DNA of 64,000 nt from Longimicrobiales bacterium (GTDB taxonomy: Bacteria; Gemmatimonadota; Gemmatimonadetes; Longimicrobiales; Gaopeijiaceae): the NCBI GenBank assembly GCA_958296005.1, contig CATQHQ010000002.1:924501-988500 (forward strand). The letters run 5' to 3'. Position 1 is the stretch's first letter; the number at the start of each line of letters is the position of its first letter. Both the position numbers and the translations under genes were made by a program. This document shows positions 34,925 to 43,488 of the stretch, in pieces. The notes beneath the pieces are model-generated. The model saw only the letters and a list, made by a program, of their open reading frames with translations, did no database searches and had not been told where the DNA came from.

Positions 34925-36133
34925 ATGACCCGCCTTCGGAGTTGCGCCTCTCGAACGATCGTCTCGCTGGCAGTTGCGCTGGCCGGCACAACCGCGTGCG
35001 CGCCGGACGACGCGCCTTCGCCTGCCGGACCGGGCAGCGGGGAGCCCTTCCTCGCGTCCGCTGGCGACGGGGTGTGGATGAGCTGGATCGAGCCCGTCGC
35101 CGCCGGCCACCGCGTCGCTGCCGCCTACTACGACGGCACGTGGAACCCAGCCGCCACCGTGGCCGAGAGCGAAGACTTTTTCGTCAACTGGGCCGATTTT
35201 CCCTCCGTTCAGCTCCTGGGCGGGCGCCTTGTGGCTCACTGGCTCCAGCGGGGAGGGCAGGGCACGTACGACTACGGCGTGCGGGTGACATGGTCCGAGG
35301 ACGGCGGGGCGACCTGGTCCGAGCCCTGGACCCCCCACGGCGACGACACGCCCACCGAGCATGGCTTCGTGTCGTTCTTCGCGAGGGACGACGATGCTTG
35401 GACCGTCTGGCTCGACGGACGCGCCATGGTCGACGAGGGCGGCGCAATGGCGATCCGGGCCAGACCGCTTCCCTGGGGCGAACTGCCCGGCCTGTCCGAT
35501 CCGGAAGCCGTGCTGGACGCCCGCACCTGCGAGTGCTGCCAGACAGACGCCGTGGTCGCGGACGACGTGCCGATCGTCGCCTACCGGGACCGGGGCGAGG
35601 ACGAGGAGCGCAACATCTACCTGACCCGGCTGCTGGCGTCCGGCTGGACCGAGGGGGCGCCCGTGCACGACGACGGCTGGAAGATCGGGGGATGTCCAGT
35701 GAACGGCCCTGCGCTTGCGGCTCTGGGATCCCAGGTCGCGGTGGCGTGGTTCACGGCTCCCGACGGCCAGGGGCAGGTCAACGTGGCGTTCTCCGGCGAC
35801 GCCGCCGCGAGCTTCGGCCCGCCTGCCAGGCTGGATGCGGGTCACCCTCTCGGCCGGGTGGACGTGGTCCTGCTGGACGACGGCCACGCCTTGGCGACTT
35901 GGCTGGAGGCCGGCGCCGGCGGCGCGTCGATCATGAGCCGCCGCGTCGCCCCGGACGGCGCCGTCGGTGCGCTTCGGCGCCTAGCCGTCTCCGACGAGGC
36001 GCGGGCATCGGGCTTCCCCCGGATCGCCCGCCTCGGCGCCGACCGGCTCATGCTTGCCTGGACCAGCGTCGAGGGCGAAGGGCAGGTGCGCACGGCGGTC
36101 CTGAAGCTGGAGGATTGGGAGGCGCCCTTGTGA
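34925..36133 (+). CDS. Exported BNR/sialidase-like repeat protein
   Basis: The 402-residue product has an N-terminal signal (IVSLAVALAGTTACAPDD). Cys26 could be lipidated, although the lipobox TTAC is weak. The body shows BNR/Asp-box-like blades such as VTWSEDGGATWSEPW, WTVWLDGRA and VAFSGDAAASFGPPARLD, as in exo-alpha-sialidase-like propellers. The catalytic Arg triad of sialidases cannot be identified, so enzymatic activity is not claimed. A CECCQTD cluster is unusual and may bind metal or form disulphides. The stop overlaps the heptose kinase gene as GTGA. Confidence 0.7.
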   Translation: MTRLRSCASRTIVSLAVALAGTTACAPDDAPSPAGPGSGEPFLASAGDGVWMSWIEPVAAGHRVAAAYYDGTWNPAATVAESEDFFVNWADFPSVQLLGGRLVAHWLQRGGQGTYDYGVRVTWSEDGGATWSEPWTPHGDDTPTEHGFVSFFARDDDAWTVWLDGRAMVDEGGAMAIRARPLPWGELPGLSDPEAVLDARTCECCQTDAVVADDVPIVAYRDRGEDEERNIYLTRLLASGWTEGAPVHDDGWKIGGCPVNGPALAALGSQVAVAWFTAPDGQGQVNVAFSGDAAASFGPPARLDAGHPLGRVDVVLLDDGHALATWLEAGAGGASIMSRRVAPDGAVGALRRLAVSDEARASGFPRIARLGADRLMLAWTSVEGEGQVRTAVLKLEDWEAPL

Positions 36134-37107
36134 CGGAACTCGGAGCGCGCTTCGCCGAGGTCGCCGCGCGCTTCCCCGCTTGCCGGGCCGTAGTGCTGGG
36201 CGACGTCATGCTGGACCGCTACGTGGAGGGACGGGCCGACCGAGTCTCGCCGGAGGCGCCGGTCCCGGTGGTCCGAGTGGAGAGAGAGTGGGACGCGGTG
36301 GGGGGCGCCGGCAACGTGACCGCCAACGTCCGGGCCCTGGGTGCCCAGTGCGACTTGGTCGGCGCGACGGGGGACGACGAGGCGGGCCGAGCGATCCGCC
36401 GCTCTCTGGAGGCTCGGGGAGCCCGTTGCGGCTTCGTTTCGGCAGCCGGGCGATCCACATCCGTCAAGACCCGGGTTCTGGCCCGCGGCCAGCAGGTGGT
36501 GCGGGTGGACCGTGAGGACGACGCGCCCCATGCGCCGGAAGTGGGCGAAGCGTTGCTCGACCGCCTTCGCGAGCGGCTTGCGGGTGCCCAAGTCCTCGTT
36601 CTGGCGGACTACGACAAGGGGACCCTCACGGCGGAGGTGGCGCGGAGCGCGGTGGAGGCGGCTTCTGGGCTCGGCATCCCCGTCGTGGTCGACCCGAAGC
36701 GCCGCAACTTCTTCGCGTACCGGGGCGCCACCGTCTTCAAGCCCAACAAGGCCGAGATCGAGACGGCGCTGGGCGAGCCGTGCCGCCCCGGCGACGCCGG
36801 CTGGATGGACCCCGCCCGCCGCCGCATCGGCTGCGACCACCTCCTCCTGACGCTGGGATCCGACGGCATGTCCCTGTGCTCCCCTGACGGCGCCGTGGAC
36901 CGAGTCCAGGTCCGGGCCCGCTCCGTCTACGACGTGTCGGGCGCCGGCGACACCGTGGCCGCCGTCTTGGCCGTTTCCGTGGCGGCGGGTGCCGCAATGG
37001 CCGAATCGATCCGCTGGGCGGGCCACGCCGCCGCCGTTGGACTGGCGACCGCAGGGGTGGCCACCGTCACGCCGGAGCAGATCAAGGCGTCGCTTCTGGC
37101 GGCGTAG
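36130..37107 (+). CDS. D-glycero-beta-D-manno-heptose-7-phosphate kinase-like (RfaE domain I)
   Basis: This 325-residue PfkB-family kinase matches the N-terminal half of HldE/RfaE, which phosphorylates heptose-7-phosphate for LPS core synthesis. Characteristic pieces are VLGDVMLDRYVEGRADRVSPEAPVPV (quoted in part), GGAGNVTANVRALGA, DPKRRNFFAYRGATVFKPNK and the catalytic DVSGAGDTVAAVLA. The adenylyltransferase half is absent, so a separate RfaE domain II gene is expected elsewhere. The GTG start overlaps the upstream gene. It implies heptose-containing LPS or glycan in this organism. Confidence 0.88.
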   Translation: MTELGARFAEVAARFPACRAVVLGDVMLDRYVEGRADRVSPEAPVPVVRVEREWDAVGGAGNVTANVRALGAQCDLVGATGDDEAGRAIRRSLEARGARCGFVSAAGRSTSVKTRVLARGQQVVRVDREDDAPHAPEVGEALLDRLRERLAGAQVLVLADYDKGTLTAEVARSAVEAASGLGIPVVVDPKRRNFFAYRGATVFKPNKAEIETALGEPCRPGDAGWMDPARRRIGCDHLLLTLGSDGMSLCSPDGAVDRVQVRARSVYDVSGAGDTVAAVLAVSVAAGAAMAESIRWAGHAAAVGLATAGVATVTPEQIKASLLAA

Positions 37108-37108
37108 G

Positions 37109-37162
37109 GGCTGGTCGGGCGGTCCCTACTCAATGACGTTTCCTAGAACGGCCCGACCAGCC
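37109..37162. repeat. Perfect 12-bp inverted repeat between heptose kinase and ridA
   Basis: GGCTGGTCGGGC (37109-37120) and GCCCGACCAGCC (37151-37162) are perfect inverted copies separated by 30 bases. The left arm starts right after the kinase stop and the right arm ends 23 bases before ridA. It could be a transcription-end hairpin, an RNA stabiliser or a protein-binding site. No T-run follows. Confidence 0.7.
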
Positions 37163-37185
37163 ATGCCCCCCAACGGAGAACCCCG

Positions 37186-37575
37186 ATGCCTCAGATCACT
37201 ACCGTCGGCACCGACGCCGCTCCAGGCGCCATCGGCCCCTACTCCCAAGCCGTAGTGACCGACGGATGGATATTCGCGTCCGGCCAGATCCCCCTGAACC
37301 CGAAGACGGGGGAGCTCGTGGAGGGCGATGTCGGTGCCCAGACCGATCAGGTGCTCAAGAACTTGGCCGCGGTGCTTGCGGCCGCCGGCGGCAACTTGGG
37401 CACCGCCGTCAAGACCACCGTCTTTCTCTCCGACATGGCCCACTTCGCCGAGATGAACGCCGTGTACGCCACCCACTTCGGAGACCATCGCCCCGCTCGG
37501 GCCACCGTCGCCGTGGCGGGGCTCCCCAAGAACGTGGACGTGGAGATCGAGCTCGTGGCGCGGGTGGCCGCTTGA
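37186..37575 (+). CDS. ridA: RidA-family reactive imine deaminase
   Basis: RidA hydrolyses reactive enamines and imines released by PLP enzymes, preventing damage to other enzymes. The 129-residue product has the family segments GAIGPYSQAVVTDGWIFASGQIPL, VLKNLAAVLAAAGG, the catalytic Arg in RPARATVAVAGLPKNVDVEIE (quoted in part) and a normal length. The ATG is preceded by a GGAG-like sequence. It stands alone, between the heptose kinase and the SusC gene, with a 200-base leader before SusC. Confidence 0.94.
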   Translation: MPQITTVGTDAAPGAIGPYSQAVVTDGWIFASGQIPLNPKTGELVEGDVGAQTDQVLKNLAAVLAAAGGNLGTAVKTTVFLSDMAHFAEMNAVYATHFGDHRPARATVAVAGLPKNVDVEIELVARVAA

Positions 37576-37779
37576 CACTGGCGCACGTCGGTCGCACCTT
37601 GATTTCAGCTGACTGGACTGGCGCTACCGGATGCTTGGCGGGTTCGGTGCGTGTGGGGGTTGGGTTGCGGAGCGGTGGGCGGGACAGTAGCCATTGGCCT
37701 TTGGCCCTGAACCGGGAAATGCCCGGCGAAGCATACAGGGAAGCACAGCGTGTCCAAAATCTCCGCAGGAGGACAATCC

Positions 37780-40700
37780 ATGACACGTACCTTGTTCGGA
37801 ACTAGCCCCAAATGGGGCCGAGGGTTCGGAGCGGCGCTCTTCGCCGCCCTCGCTCTCGCACCGGCGGCCCAGGCCCAGACCGGAACCGTCATCGGGACGG
37901 TGACCGAGGCTGGGTCCCAGCGGCCGCTCGAGTCGGCACAGGTCTTTATCGAGGGGACCGGCGCCGGCACACTGACCAACAGCAGCGGACGGTTCGTCCT
38001 GGTGAACGCCCCTGTGGGTGAGCACACGATGACCGTCCAGCTGGTCGGGTACCGCGAAGGGTCCCAGACCATCACCGTCGGAGCCGGCGCGACCGTGACC
38101 GCCAACTTCGAGCTCCCCATCACCGCCATCGCCCTCGACCAGATCGTGGTCACCGGGGCCGGCGTGGCCACGGAGAAGCGGAAGCTGGGCAACACGATCG
38201 CCACTGTCGACGTATCGACGTTGGAGAACGCGCCCGTCACCGACTTCAGCCAGCTGATCGCGGGCCGAGAAGCTGGCGTGGTGGCGCTTCCGTCTTCCGG
38301 CTACACCGGCGAAGGTGCGCGCATCCGCATCCGCGGCAGCGCCTCGCTCTCGCAGCTCAACGAGCCGATCGTATACGTCGACGGAATCCGCGTGGACCGC
38401 TCGGCGGTCCAGAACTTCAACGGCCAGGGCAACCCGTCTCGTCTCGACGACATCCCGCCCGAGTCGATTGAAAGCATCGAGATCCTCAAGGGCGCGGCTG
38501 CGGCGACCCTGTACGGGACGGAGGCGTCCAACGGCGTCATCCAGATCTTCACCAAGCGGGGTACGGTAGGTGCGCCGCGGTTCACGTTGCAGGGCGATTG
38601 GGCCGGCATCTCGGTGCCCACCAACCGCATCCTGCCCGTCGCCGACTTCGCAGGCCGCGCCTGCGGGACCCCGGGATGCACCGGTGCTAACGACGCAAAG
38701 ACGCTTCAAGAGACGATCGCGCGGATGTCGGCCCGGTGGGGCGAGTCGGTTCAGGCGTTCCAGCCGATCCAGCGCGACCTCATCCCCGAGCTCCTCACCA
38801 CCGGCTTCGGCCAGACGTACTCGGCGTCGGTCAACGGCGGCTCCGAAGGGTTCACGTATTTCGTGTCGAGTCGACTGGCGATGGAAGACGGTCCTTACGA
38901 TGCCGCGCAGAACTTCGAGGAGGTCCCGGGAATCTCGCCGGAGACCGACACGAACCGCCGGGCGTCGATCAACACGAACTTTACGATCATACCCAGCGCC
39001 GACCTGAGAATTGGCGTGACGATGCTCTATTCGGACATGGAGCACCACACGCCGGACAACTCCAACAACATCTACGGCGTCTTCTCCTCCGGCCTGATGT
39101 CCCAGTTGCGGCTGGCGAACGCCGACCCCGACATGGGACGGGTCAACTACTACGGACAGCCTGCGTTTGCGACGTTGCGCGAAAACATGTATCAGCTCAA
39201 CTTCGCGAACTCGCAGCACTTCGCCGGAACGACGACGATCTCCTACACGCCGTTGGAGGCGTTCCGACTCGACGGCACGTTCGGGATAGACTTCACTTCC
39301 GACGACGCGGTGAGCTTCCGTCCGTACCGATGGAACGTGGACGGCTTCTCGGGCTCGACGCCCCTCGGCAGCCGTAGCGTGAATGAAGACCGTAGCCGCG
39401 AGATTACGGCCGACATCAAGGGCTCGTATGTCCTCAACACCGATCGGCTGGAAAACACCTTGCTCTTCGGTACGCAAGGCTTCCTCCGGCAGCGGCAGTC
39501 CGCAGGCGGAGGCGGACGCGACTTCCCAGGTCCAGGCTTGGAGACCCTCTCGGCCCTCGGGTCGGAAAGCTCCTACGAGTCTTGGCTGCGAGTGACGCAG
39601 ATCGGTGGGTACTTGCAGGACCAGATCGGCTTGGACGACTGGGTCTTCTTGACCCTTGGCGGCCGTTGGGACGCCAACTCCGCGTTCGGCGAAGAGTTCG
39701 AGACCGCGTTCTACCCGAAGGCTTCGCTGTCGGTGGTTCCGAGCCAGTACTTCGACGCGTTCAGCGGCGACATGCTGTCGACCTTGCGGATCAGGGGTGC
39801 GTTCGGACGATCCGGACTGCAACCGGGCGCCTTCGACAAGTTCACGACGTTTTCGTCCCAGGGCTCGGAAGAGGGCGCGGGGGTGCGACCCAGCAACCTG
39901 GGCAACAGCGCCCTGAGGCCCGAGGTGTCGACGGAATGGGAAGCTGGTGCCGAGATGGGCTTCCTGGACGATCGCTGGTCGCTTGACTTCACCTACTGGA
40001 ACCGGGTCGTGACCGACGCCATGGTCGCGCGACAGTTCCCGGTTACGGGCGGATTCACCCAGACGCAGCTGGACAACATCGGCGAGTTGGCCGCAAACGG
40101 CTTGGAGATCGCAATTCGCGGCTCCCTCCTGCAGACTCGCGACTACTCTCTCAACGTGTTCGCCAACACGGCAACGTTGAACGAGGAGATCGCGAGCATG
40201 GGCGGCGCGCCTCCTCTCAAGACCGGCGGCTCCTATCCGCGCTACCGCAACTTCCTCACCGAAGGGTACTCGCCGGGCGCGTTCTTCGGCGCCAAGCTGG
40301 CGAACGTGGAGATCCCCCTGAACATTCTCACCCCTCAGGGCGGCGAATGCGTGGCGCCCACGCGGGCCCAAGCGCTGGAGTACTTCAGCGTGCCGCGCAA
40401 CCCGAACAGCTTCAAGCCGATCGCCATCGGCAACGAGACGTTCGGAACGCCGAACGGAAGCTTGGCGTCCAGCAACTGCGGCTCGGGGCTGCTCGACAGC
40501 TACCTCGGCAAGCCTACGCCGGACTACGCAGGTTCGTTCGGGTTCAATCTTTCGTTCTTGGGCAACTTCGAGCTGAGCTCGATGCTTGAGTACAAGATCG
40601 GTCATCAGGTGCAGGACCTGTCGGGCATGTTCCGCCGGGCCAACAACTTCATCGGCCGCAACACGCCGCGCTCCGCCGAGCTGTACGCGATCATGCTCAA

Positions 40701-41070
40701 CCCGGCGTCGTCGGCCGAGCAGCGCCTCGATGCCGCCATCTCCTGGGCGGAAGAGATTGAGGGACTCTCGCCGATGAGCGGCATGAACGGAGTGTACGAC
40801 GCCAGCTGGATGCAGTGGCGCGAGCTGTCGCTCACGTACCGACTCCCGTCGGAGATCGTAGAGGGGTGGGGCTTGTCCACCGCTACGGTCAACCTGGGCG
40901 CCCGAAACCTGCGGCTGTTCATGTTCGGCGACTACACGGGGATGGACCCCGAAGGCAACGTCACTGGACGTTGCAACGCGGGCCTGAACTGTAACTTCCT
41001 GGACTCGACCGAAGGCTGGGGCATCCCGATTCCGCGACGGTTCTTGTTCACCACCCGAGTCACGTTCTAG
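37780..41070 (+). CDS. SusC/RagA-type TonB-dependent outer-membrane receptor
   Basis: This 1096-residue receptor imports a substrate across the outer membrane with TonB energy and a SusD lid. A signal peptide (ALFAALALAPAAQAQ) is followed by a carboxypeptidase-regulatory-like domain (GTVIGTVTEAGSQRPLESAQ, through to TANFELPI). The plug then shows QIVVTGAG, RGSASLSQLNEPIVYVDGIR and ILKGAAAATLYGTEASNGVI. A large barrel completes the protein and ends RFLFTTRVTF, a barrel-targeting terminus. I set the start at the ATG at 37780 because AGGAGG lies seven bases upstream; an earlier GTG has no spaced site. A SusD gene follows 17 bases later. The substrate is unknown and no glycoside hydrolase adjoins. 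Confidence 0.95.
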   Translation: MTRTLFGTSPKWGRGFGAALFAALALAPAAQAQTGTVIGTVTEAGSQRPLESAQVFIEGTGAGTLTNSSGRFVLVNAPVGEHTMTVQLVGYREGSQTITVGAGATVTANFELPITAIALDQIVVTGAGVATEKRKLGNTIATVDVSTLENAPVTDFSQLIAGREAGVVALPSSGYTGEGARIRIRGSASLSQLNEPIVYVDGIRVDRSAVQNFNGQGNPSRLDDIPPESIESIEILKGAAAATLYGTEASNGVIQIFTKRGTVGAPRFTLQGDWAGISVPTNRILPVADFAGRACGTPGCTGANDAKTLQETIARMSARWGESVQAFQPIQRDLIPELLTTGFGQTYSASVNGGSEGFTYFVSSRLAMEDGPYDAAQNFEEVPGISPETDTNRRASINTNFTIIPSADLRIGVTMLYSDMEHHTPDNSNNIYGVFSSGLMSQLRLANADPDMGRVNYYGQPAFATLRENMYQLNFANSQHFAGTTTISYTPLEAFRLDGTFGIDFTSDDAVSFRPYRWNVDGFSGSTPLGSRSVNEDRSREITADIKGSYVLNTDRLENTLLFGTQGFLRQRQSAGGGGRDFPGPGLETLSALGSESSYESWLRVTQIGGYLQDQIGLDDWVFLTLGGRWDANSAFGEEFETAFYPKASLSVVPSQYFDAFSGDMLSTLRIRGAFGRSGLQPGAFDKFTTFSSQGSEEGAGVRPSNLGNSALRPEVSTEWEAGAEMGFLDDRWSLDFTYWNRVVTDAMVARQFPVTGGFTQTQLDNIGELAANGLEIAIRGSLLQTRDYSLNVFANTATLNEEIASMGGAPPLKTGGSYPRYRNFLTEGYSPGAFFGAKLANVEIPLNILTPQGGECVAPTRAQALEYFSVPRNPNSFKPIAIGNETFGTPNGSLASSNCGSGLLDSYLGKPTPDYAGSFGFNLSFLGNFELSSMLEYKIGHQVQDLSGMFRRANNFIGRNTPRSAELYAIMLNPASSAEQRLDAAISWAEEIEGLSPMSGMNGVYDASWMQWRELSLTYRLPSEIVEGWGLSTATVNLGARNLRLFMFGDYTGMDPEGNVTGRCNAGLNCNFLDSTEGWGIPIPRRFLFTTRVTF

Positions 41071-41086
41071 GAAAGGAGGAGCGAAC

Positions 41087-42427
41087 ATGAGAAACCGGAT
41101 CAAGAAAGTCTACGTCGCCTGCGCGGCGGCGATGCTCGCCCTCGGAGGTTGCGACCTTCTGGACGTCAGCAACCCGAACGACTTGGTCGAAGAAGACGTG
41201 AGGCAGGAGGCCGCGGCGACCGCGGTCGTGAACGGCGCGCTGACGCTGATGTCCTCTTCGGTCTCCCAGTCCTGGCAGCCCTACCTCGTCGCTTCCGACG
41301 AGATGAGCTGGATCGGCTCTCGCGACGCTTGGCTGTCCCTGGACCAGGGCTTCCTCGACGACCCGTTCAACGAGTTCATCGACGGTCCCTTCCCAGCGAT
41401 GGGACAGGGGCGCTGGATGACCGACGAAGCAGTGGAGATCCTCACCGAGCACCTCGGGAACAACCCGACGTCGGATGCCTTCAAGACGGACTTGGCGCGG
41501 GCGCAGCTCTACTCCGGCATCATGTACATGATGATCGGGGAGATTCAGGAGGACTTCGCCTTCTCGGACAAGACCGAGAGCGGAGCGCCCGTCGGCCCCG
41601 GCAACATGTCCAGCGTGCTTGACGGCGCCATCCAGCGCTTCAACGAGGCGGTTACTGGGTTCAGCGCAGTAGGGGACGCGGATATGTCGATGGCTGCCAT
41701 GGCCCTGCGCGCCCGAGCTCAGCAATCGCGAGCGATCTGGGACGCGATCAACCCGTCGCCTTCCGGCAACGGGCTGGTCAACGCCACCTCGGCGGCCGCG
41801 GATGCCCAGGCGGTCATCGACGCTGCGGGCGGCAACGACGCGGACTGGGCGTACAACCTCGAGTTCTCCAGCGCGAGCCGCTCCAACTCGATGGCGGGCT
41901 GGGTCAACGACCGCAAGGAGAACCAGATCGACGTCTCAATCGCGACCCGCAGCGACCAGAACGACATCAACGGAATCGCCCTCATGGACCCCATCGACGG
42001 GGTAGCCGATCCCGCTGTGATCAAGTGGCTGAACCAGTGGAAGGGCGGCAGCTACCTGGACAAGGGCGGGATCTATCCTGACCTGACCCTAGCGTCGACT
42101 CGGATGATGCACCTGATCCTTGCCGAGAACGCGTTGGCCGGCGGGAACGACGACATGTTCATGATGCACATCAACCACATCCGTGCGATGGACGAGTCGA
42201 CGCCGTTCAGCGGCCAGATCGACAACATGGAGATGCTCCAGCACACCCGCCGGGTGAACGTACTGCTCCAGGGCCTTCGCCTCGCCGACATGTACCGGTG
42301 GGGGCTGACCGACCCGCTGTGGCAGACGCCGTCGGCCGCGATGGCCAAGCCGGGCACCATGCTCCCGATCTCGATCATCGAGGTTCGGGCGAACTGCCAC
42401 CTCAACGGCCAGGGCTGCGGAGGCTGA
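41087..42427 (+). CDS. SusD/RagB-type outer-membrane lipoprotein
   Basis: The 446-residue partner of the adjacent SusC caps the receptor and captures substrate. The lipobox LGGC in MLALGGCDLLDVSNPNDLVEED (quoted in part) marks it as a surface lipoprotein. The typical SusD N-terminal phrase DVSNPN and TPR-like helices follow. The C-terminal part has HINHIRAMDES and LLQGLRLADMYRWG, a SusD hallmark. AAAGGAGG lies a few bases before the ATG. A strong intrinsic terminator ends the SusCD operon 34 bases after the stop. Confidence 0.93.
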   Translation: MRNRIKKVYVACAAAMLALGGCDLLDVSNPNDLVEEDVRQEAAATAVVNGALTLMSSSVSQSWQPYLVASDEMSWIGSRDAWLSLDQGFLDDPFNEFIDGPFPAMGQGRWMTDEAVEILTEHLGNNPTSDAFKTDLARAQLYSGIMYMMIGEIQEDFAFSDKTESGAPVGPGNMSSVLDGAIQRFNEAVTGFSAVGDADMSMAAMALRARAQQSRAIWDAINPSPSGNGLVNATSAAADAQAVIDAAGGNDADWAYNLEFSSASRSNSMAGWVNDRKENQIDVSIATRSDQNDINGIALMDPIDGVADPAVIKWLNQWKGGSYLDKGGIYPDLTLASTRMMHLILAENALAGGNDDMFMMHINHIRAMDESTPFSGQIDNMEMLQHTRRVNVLLQGLRLADMYRWGLTDPLWQTPSAAMAKPGTMLPISIIEVRANCHLNGQGCGG

Positions 42428-42460
42428 TCGCCTCCCGGGTCTAGCTCGCTGTGGAAGGAA

Positions 42461-42511
42461 CGGGTGCGTCCGTCAGGGGTACTTGCACGGACGCACCCGT
42501 TTCCTTTTTCC
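42461..42511 (+). terminator. Rho-independent terminator after SusD
   Basis: CGGGTGCGTCCGT (42461-42473) pairs perfectly with ACGGACGCACCCG (42487-42499) across a 13-base loop, and is followed by TTTCCTTTTTCCC. The stem of 13 pairs plus the pyrimidine-rich T tract is a classic intrinsic terminator for the SusCD operon. It also argues against translation starts upstream of 42512 for the next gene. Confidence 0.88.
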
Positions 42512-42529
42512 CGCCAACACGATGAGCGT

Positions 42530-42976
42530 ATGGATCGCGCAATGACACGTCGCCCCGGTTTTCTGGTTCTGGTTCTCTTCGTGGCGCTTCTGGCGTGCGA
42601 GGTGTTCACGGATCCCTCGCCGTCCAATATCTCCTTCGAGATGCAGGGCGACGCGGGCGGGCAGGTGCGAGTGATATACTCCAAGCAGTTCGTAGCGGGA
42701 GCCACCGAGACCGGGGTTACCCGCGTCCAGGTGGCCTCTTCCGACACGGTCGTCTACACGTTGCCCGTCGACACCGTGATCGACATATCCATTGAGCGCA
42801 GGTGGTTTGTGCAGGTCGAGTCCCTAATGGGCGACACGCTGAGCGTGACCGTGGACGTCCACGTCGACGACCGCAATCTGTTGTCCGAAACCGGCGGAAT
42901 ATTTCCGGGAGAACCGTGGCACTTCGTCTACGCCTTCAATCACCGGCTGACTCGCGCGCTGGACGTCGAGCTGTGA
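42530..42976 (+). CDS. Small lipoprotein, unknown function
   Basis: The product has about 148 residues. The hydrophobic segment FLVLVLFVALLACEVF ends in a lipobox-like LLAC, so lipidation is likely. The mature part is short and beta-rich (NISFEMQGDAGGQVRVIYS, then TVVYTLPVDTVIDISIERRW). I recognise no family. I start it at ATG 42530; ATG 42542 is an alternative, and starts before 42512 are excluded by the terminator. It overlaps the next gene as GTGA and heads a three-gene exported cluster downstream of SusCD. Confidence 0.65.
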   Translation: MDRAMTRRPGFLVLVLFVALLACEVFTDPSPSNISFEMQGDAGGQVRVIYSKQFVAGATETGVTRVQVASSDTVVYTLPVDTVIDISIERRWFVQVESLMGDTLSVTVDVHVDDRNLLSETGGIFPGEPWHFVYAFNHRLTRALDVEL

Positions 42977-43488
42977 TCGGCATCACCCCCCTTCGATGCC
43001 TTCGGAGCACGGTGCTCCTGCTGGGCGCGTTCCTGCTTTCCGGCTGCTACCGATACATTCCCGTGGAGACCCCTCCGCCAGGGTCGGTGGCCAGGGTCAG
43101 GGTGCCCGTTCAGTCGGCGGTTGCGGACCCCAACGCACCCCCGGCGACCGTGGCCGTGGAGGGCCAAGTCCTCGCGGCTGGCGACAGCATCGTGCTGGCC
43201 GCCCGCCTCAGCCGGGAAGTCAGTGTGTTCCAGCAGTACGTTCGTTTCGACACGTTCCGTGTGGCCAGGGCGGAGCTGGCCAGCGTGGAGCTCAAGGAGT
43301 TCGCGACGGGACGAAGCGTGGCGCTGGGCGCGGCCGTAGCGGGCGGCGCGGCGCTCCTGGCCCTTGCCGCTTTGGGCATTCGGGGAGGGAACGACGGCGA
43401 AGGAGGCGGAGACGGCGACGGATCTCAAGGGTTCACCGTGCGTTTGTCGAGCGCCGTCGGGATCGTCCTGGGGTGGCTGGGCCGCTGA
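42973..43488 (+). CDS. Lipoprotein with glycine-zipper-like segment, unknown function
   Basis: This 171-residue product has a clear lipobox (LLLGAFLLSGCYRYIPVE). A domain of about 80 residues (VEGQVLAAGDSIVLAARL to ELASVELKEFATGRSV) is followed by a Gly/Ala-rich hydrophobic stretch (ALGAAVAGGAALLALAALG). An acidic Gly-rich loop comes last (GGNDGEGGGDGDG). No family is recognised. The GTG start overlaps the previous stop and its own stop is inside a CTGA overlap with the next gene, so the three genes are translationally coupled. Confidence 0.62.
   Translation: MIGITPLRCLRSTVLLLGAFLLSGCYRYIPVETPPPGSVARVRVPVQSAVADPNAPPATVAVEGQVLAAGDSIVLAARLSREVSVFQQYVRFDTFRVARAELASVELKEFATGRSVALGAAVAGGAALLALAALGIRGGNDGEGGGDGDGSQGFTVRLSSAVGIVLGWLGR

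Noticed and set aside
37572-37604. Consensus -35 box TTGACA overlapping the ridA stop as a SusC promoter
   Set aside because: No acceptable -10 box lies 16-19 bases downstream.
37750-37780. GTG at 37750 as the SusC start
   Set aside because: It has no spaced ribosome-binding site, whereas ATG 37780 has AGGAGG seven bases upstream and gives a typical signal peptide.
37624-41103. Long minus-strand open frame across the SusC gene
   Set aside because: The SusC reading has signal peptide, plug, barrel end and Shine-Dalgarno; the opposite frame has only Arg/Gly-rich low-complexity sequence.
42464-42530. ATG or GTG starts before 42512 for the lipoprotein gene
   Set aside because: They fall inside the intrinsic terminator that follows SusD.
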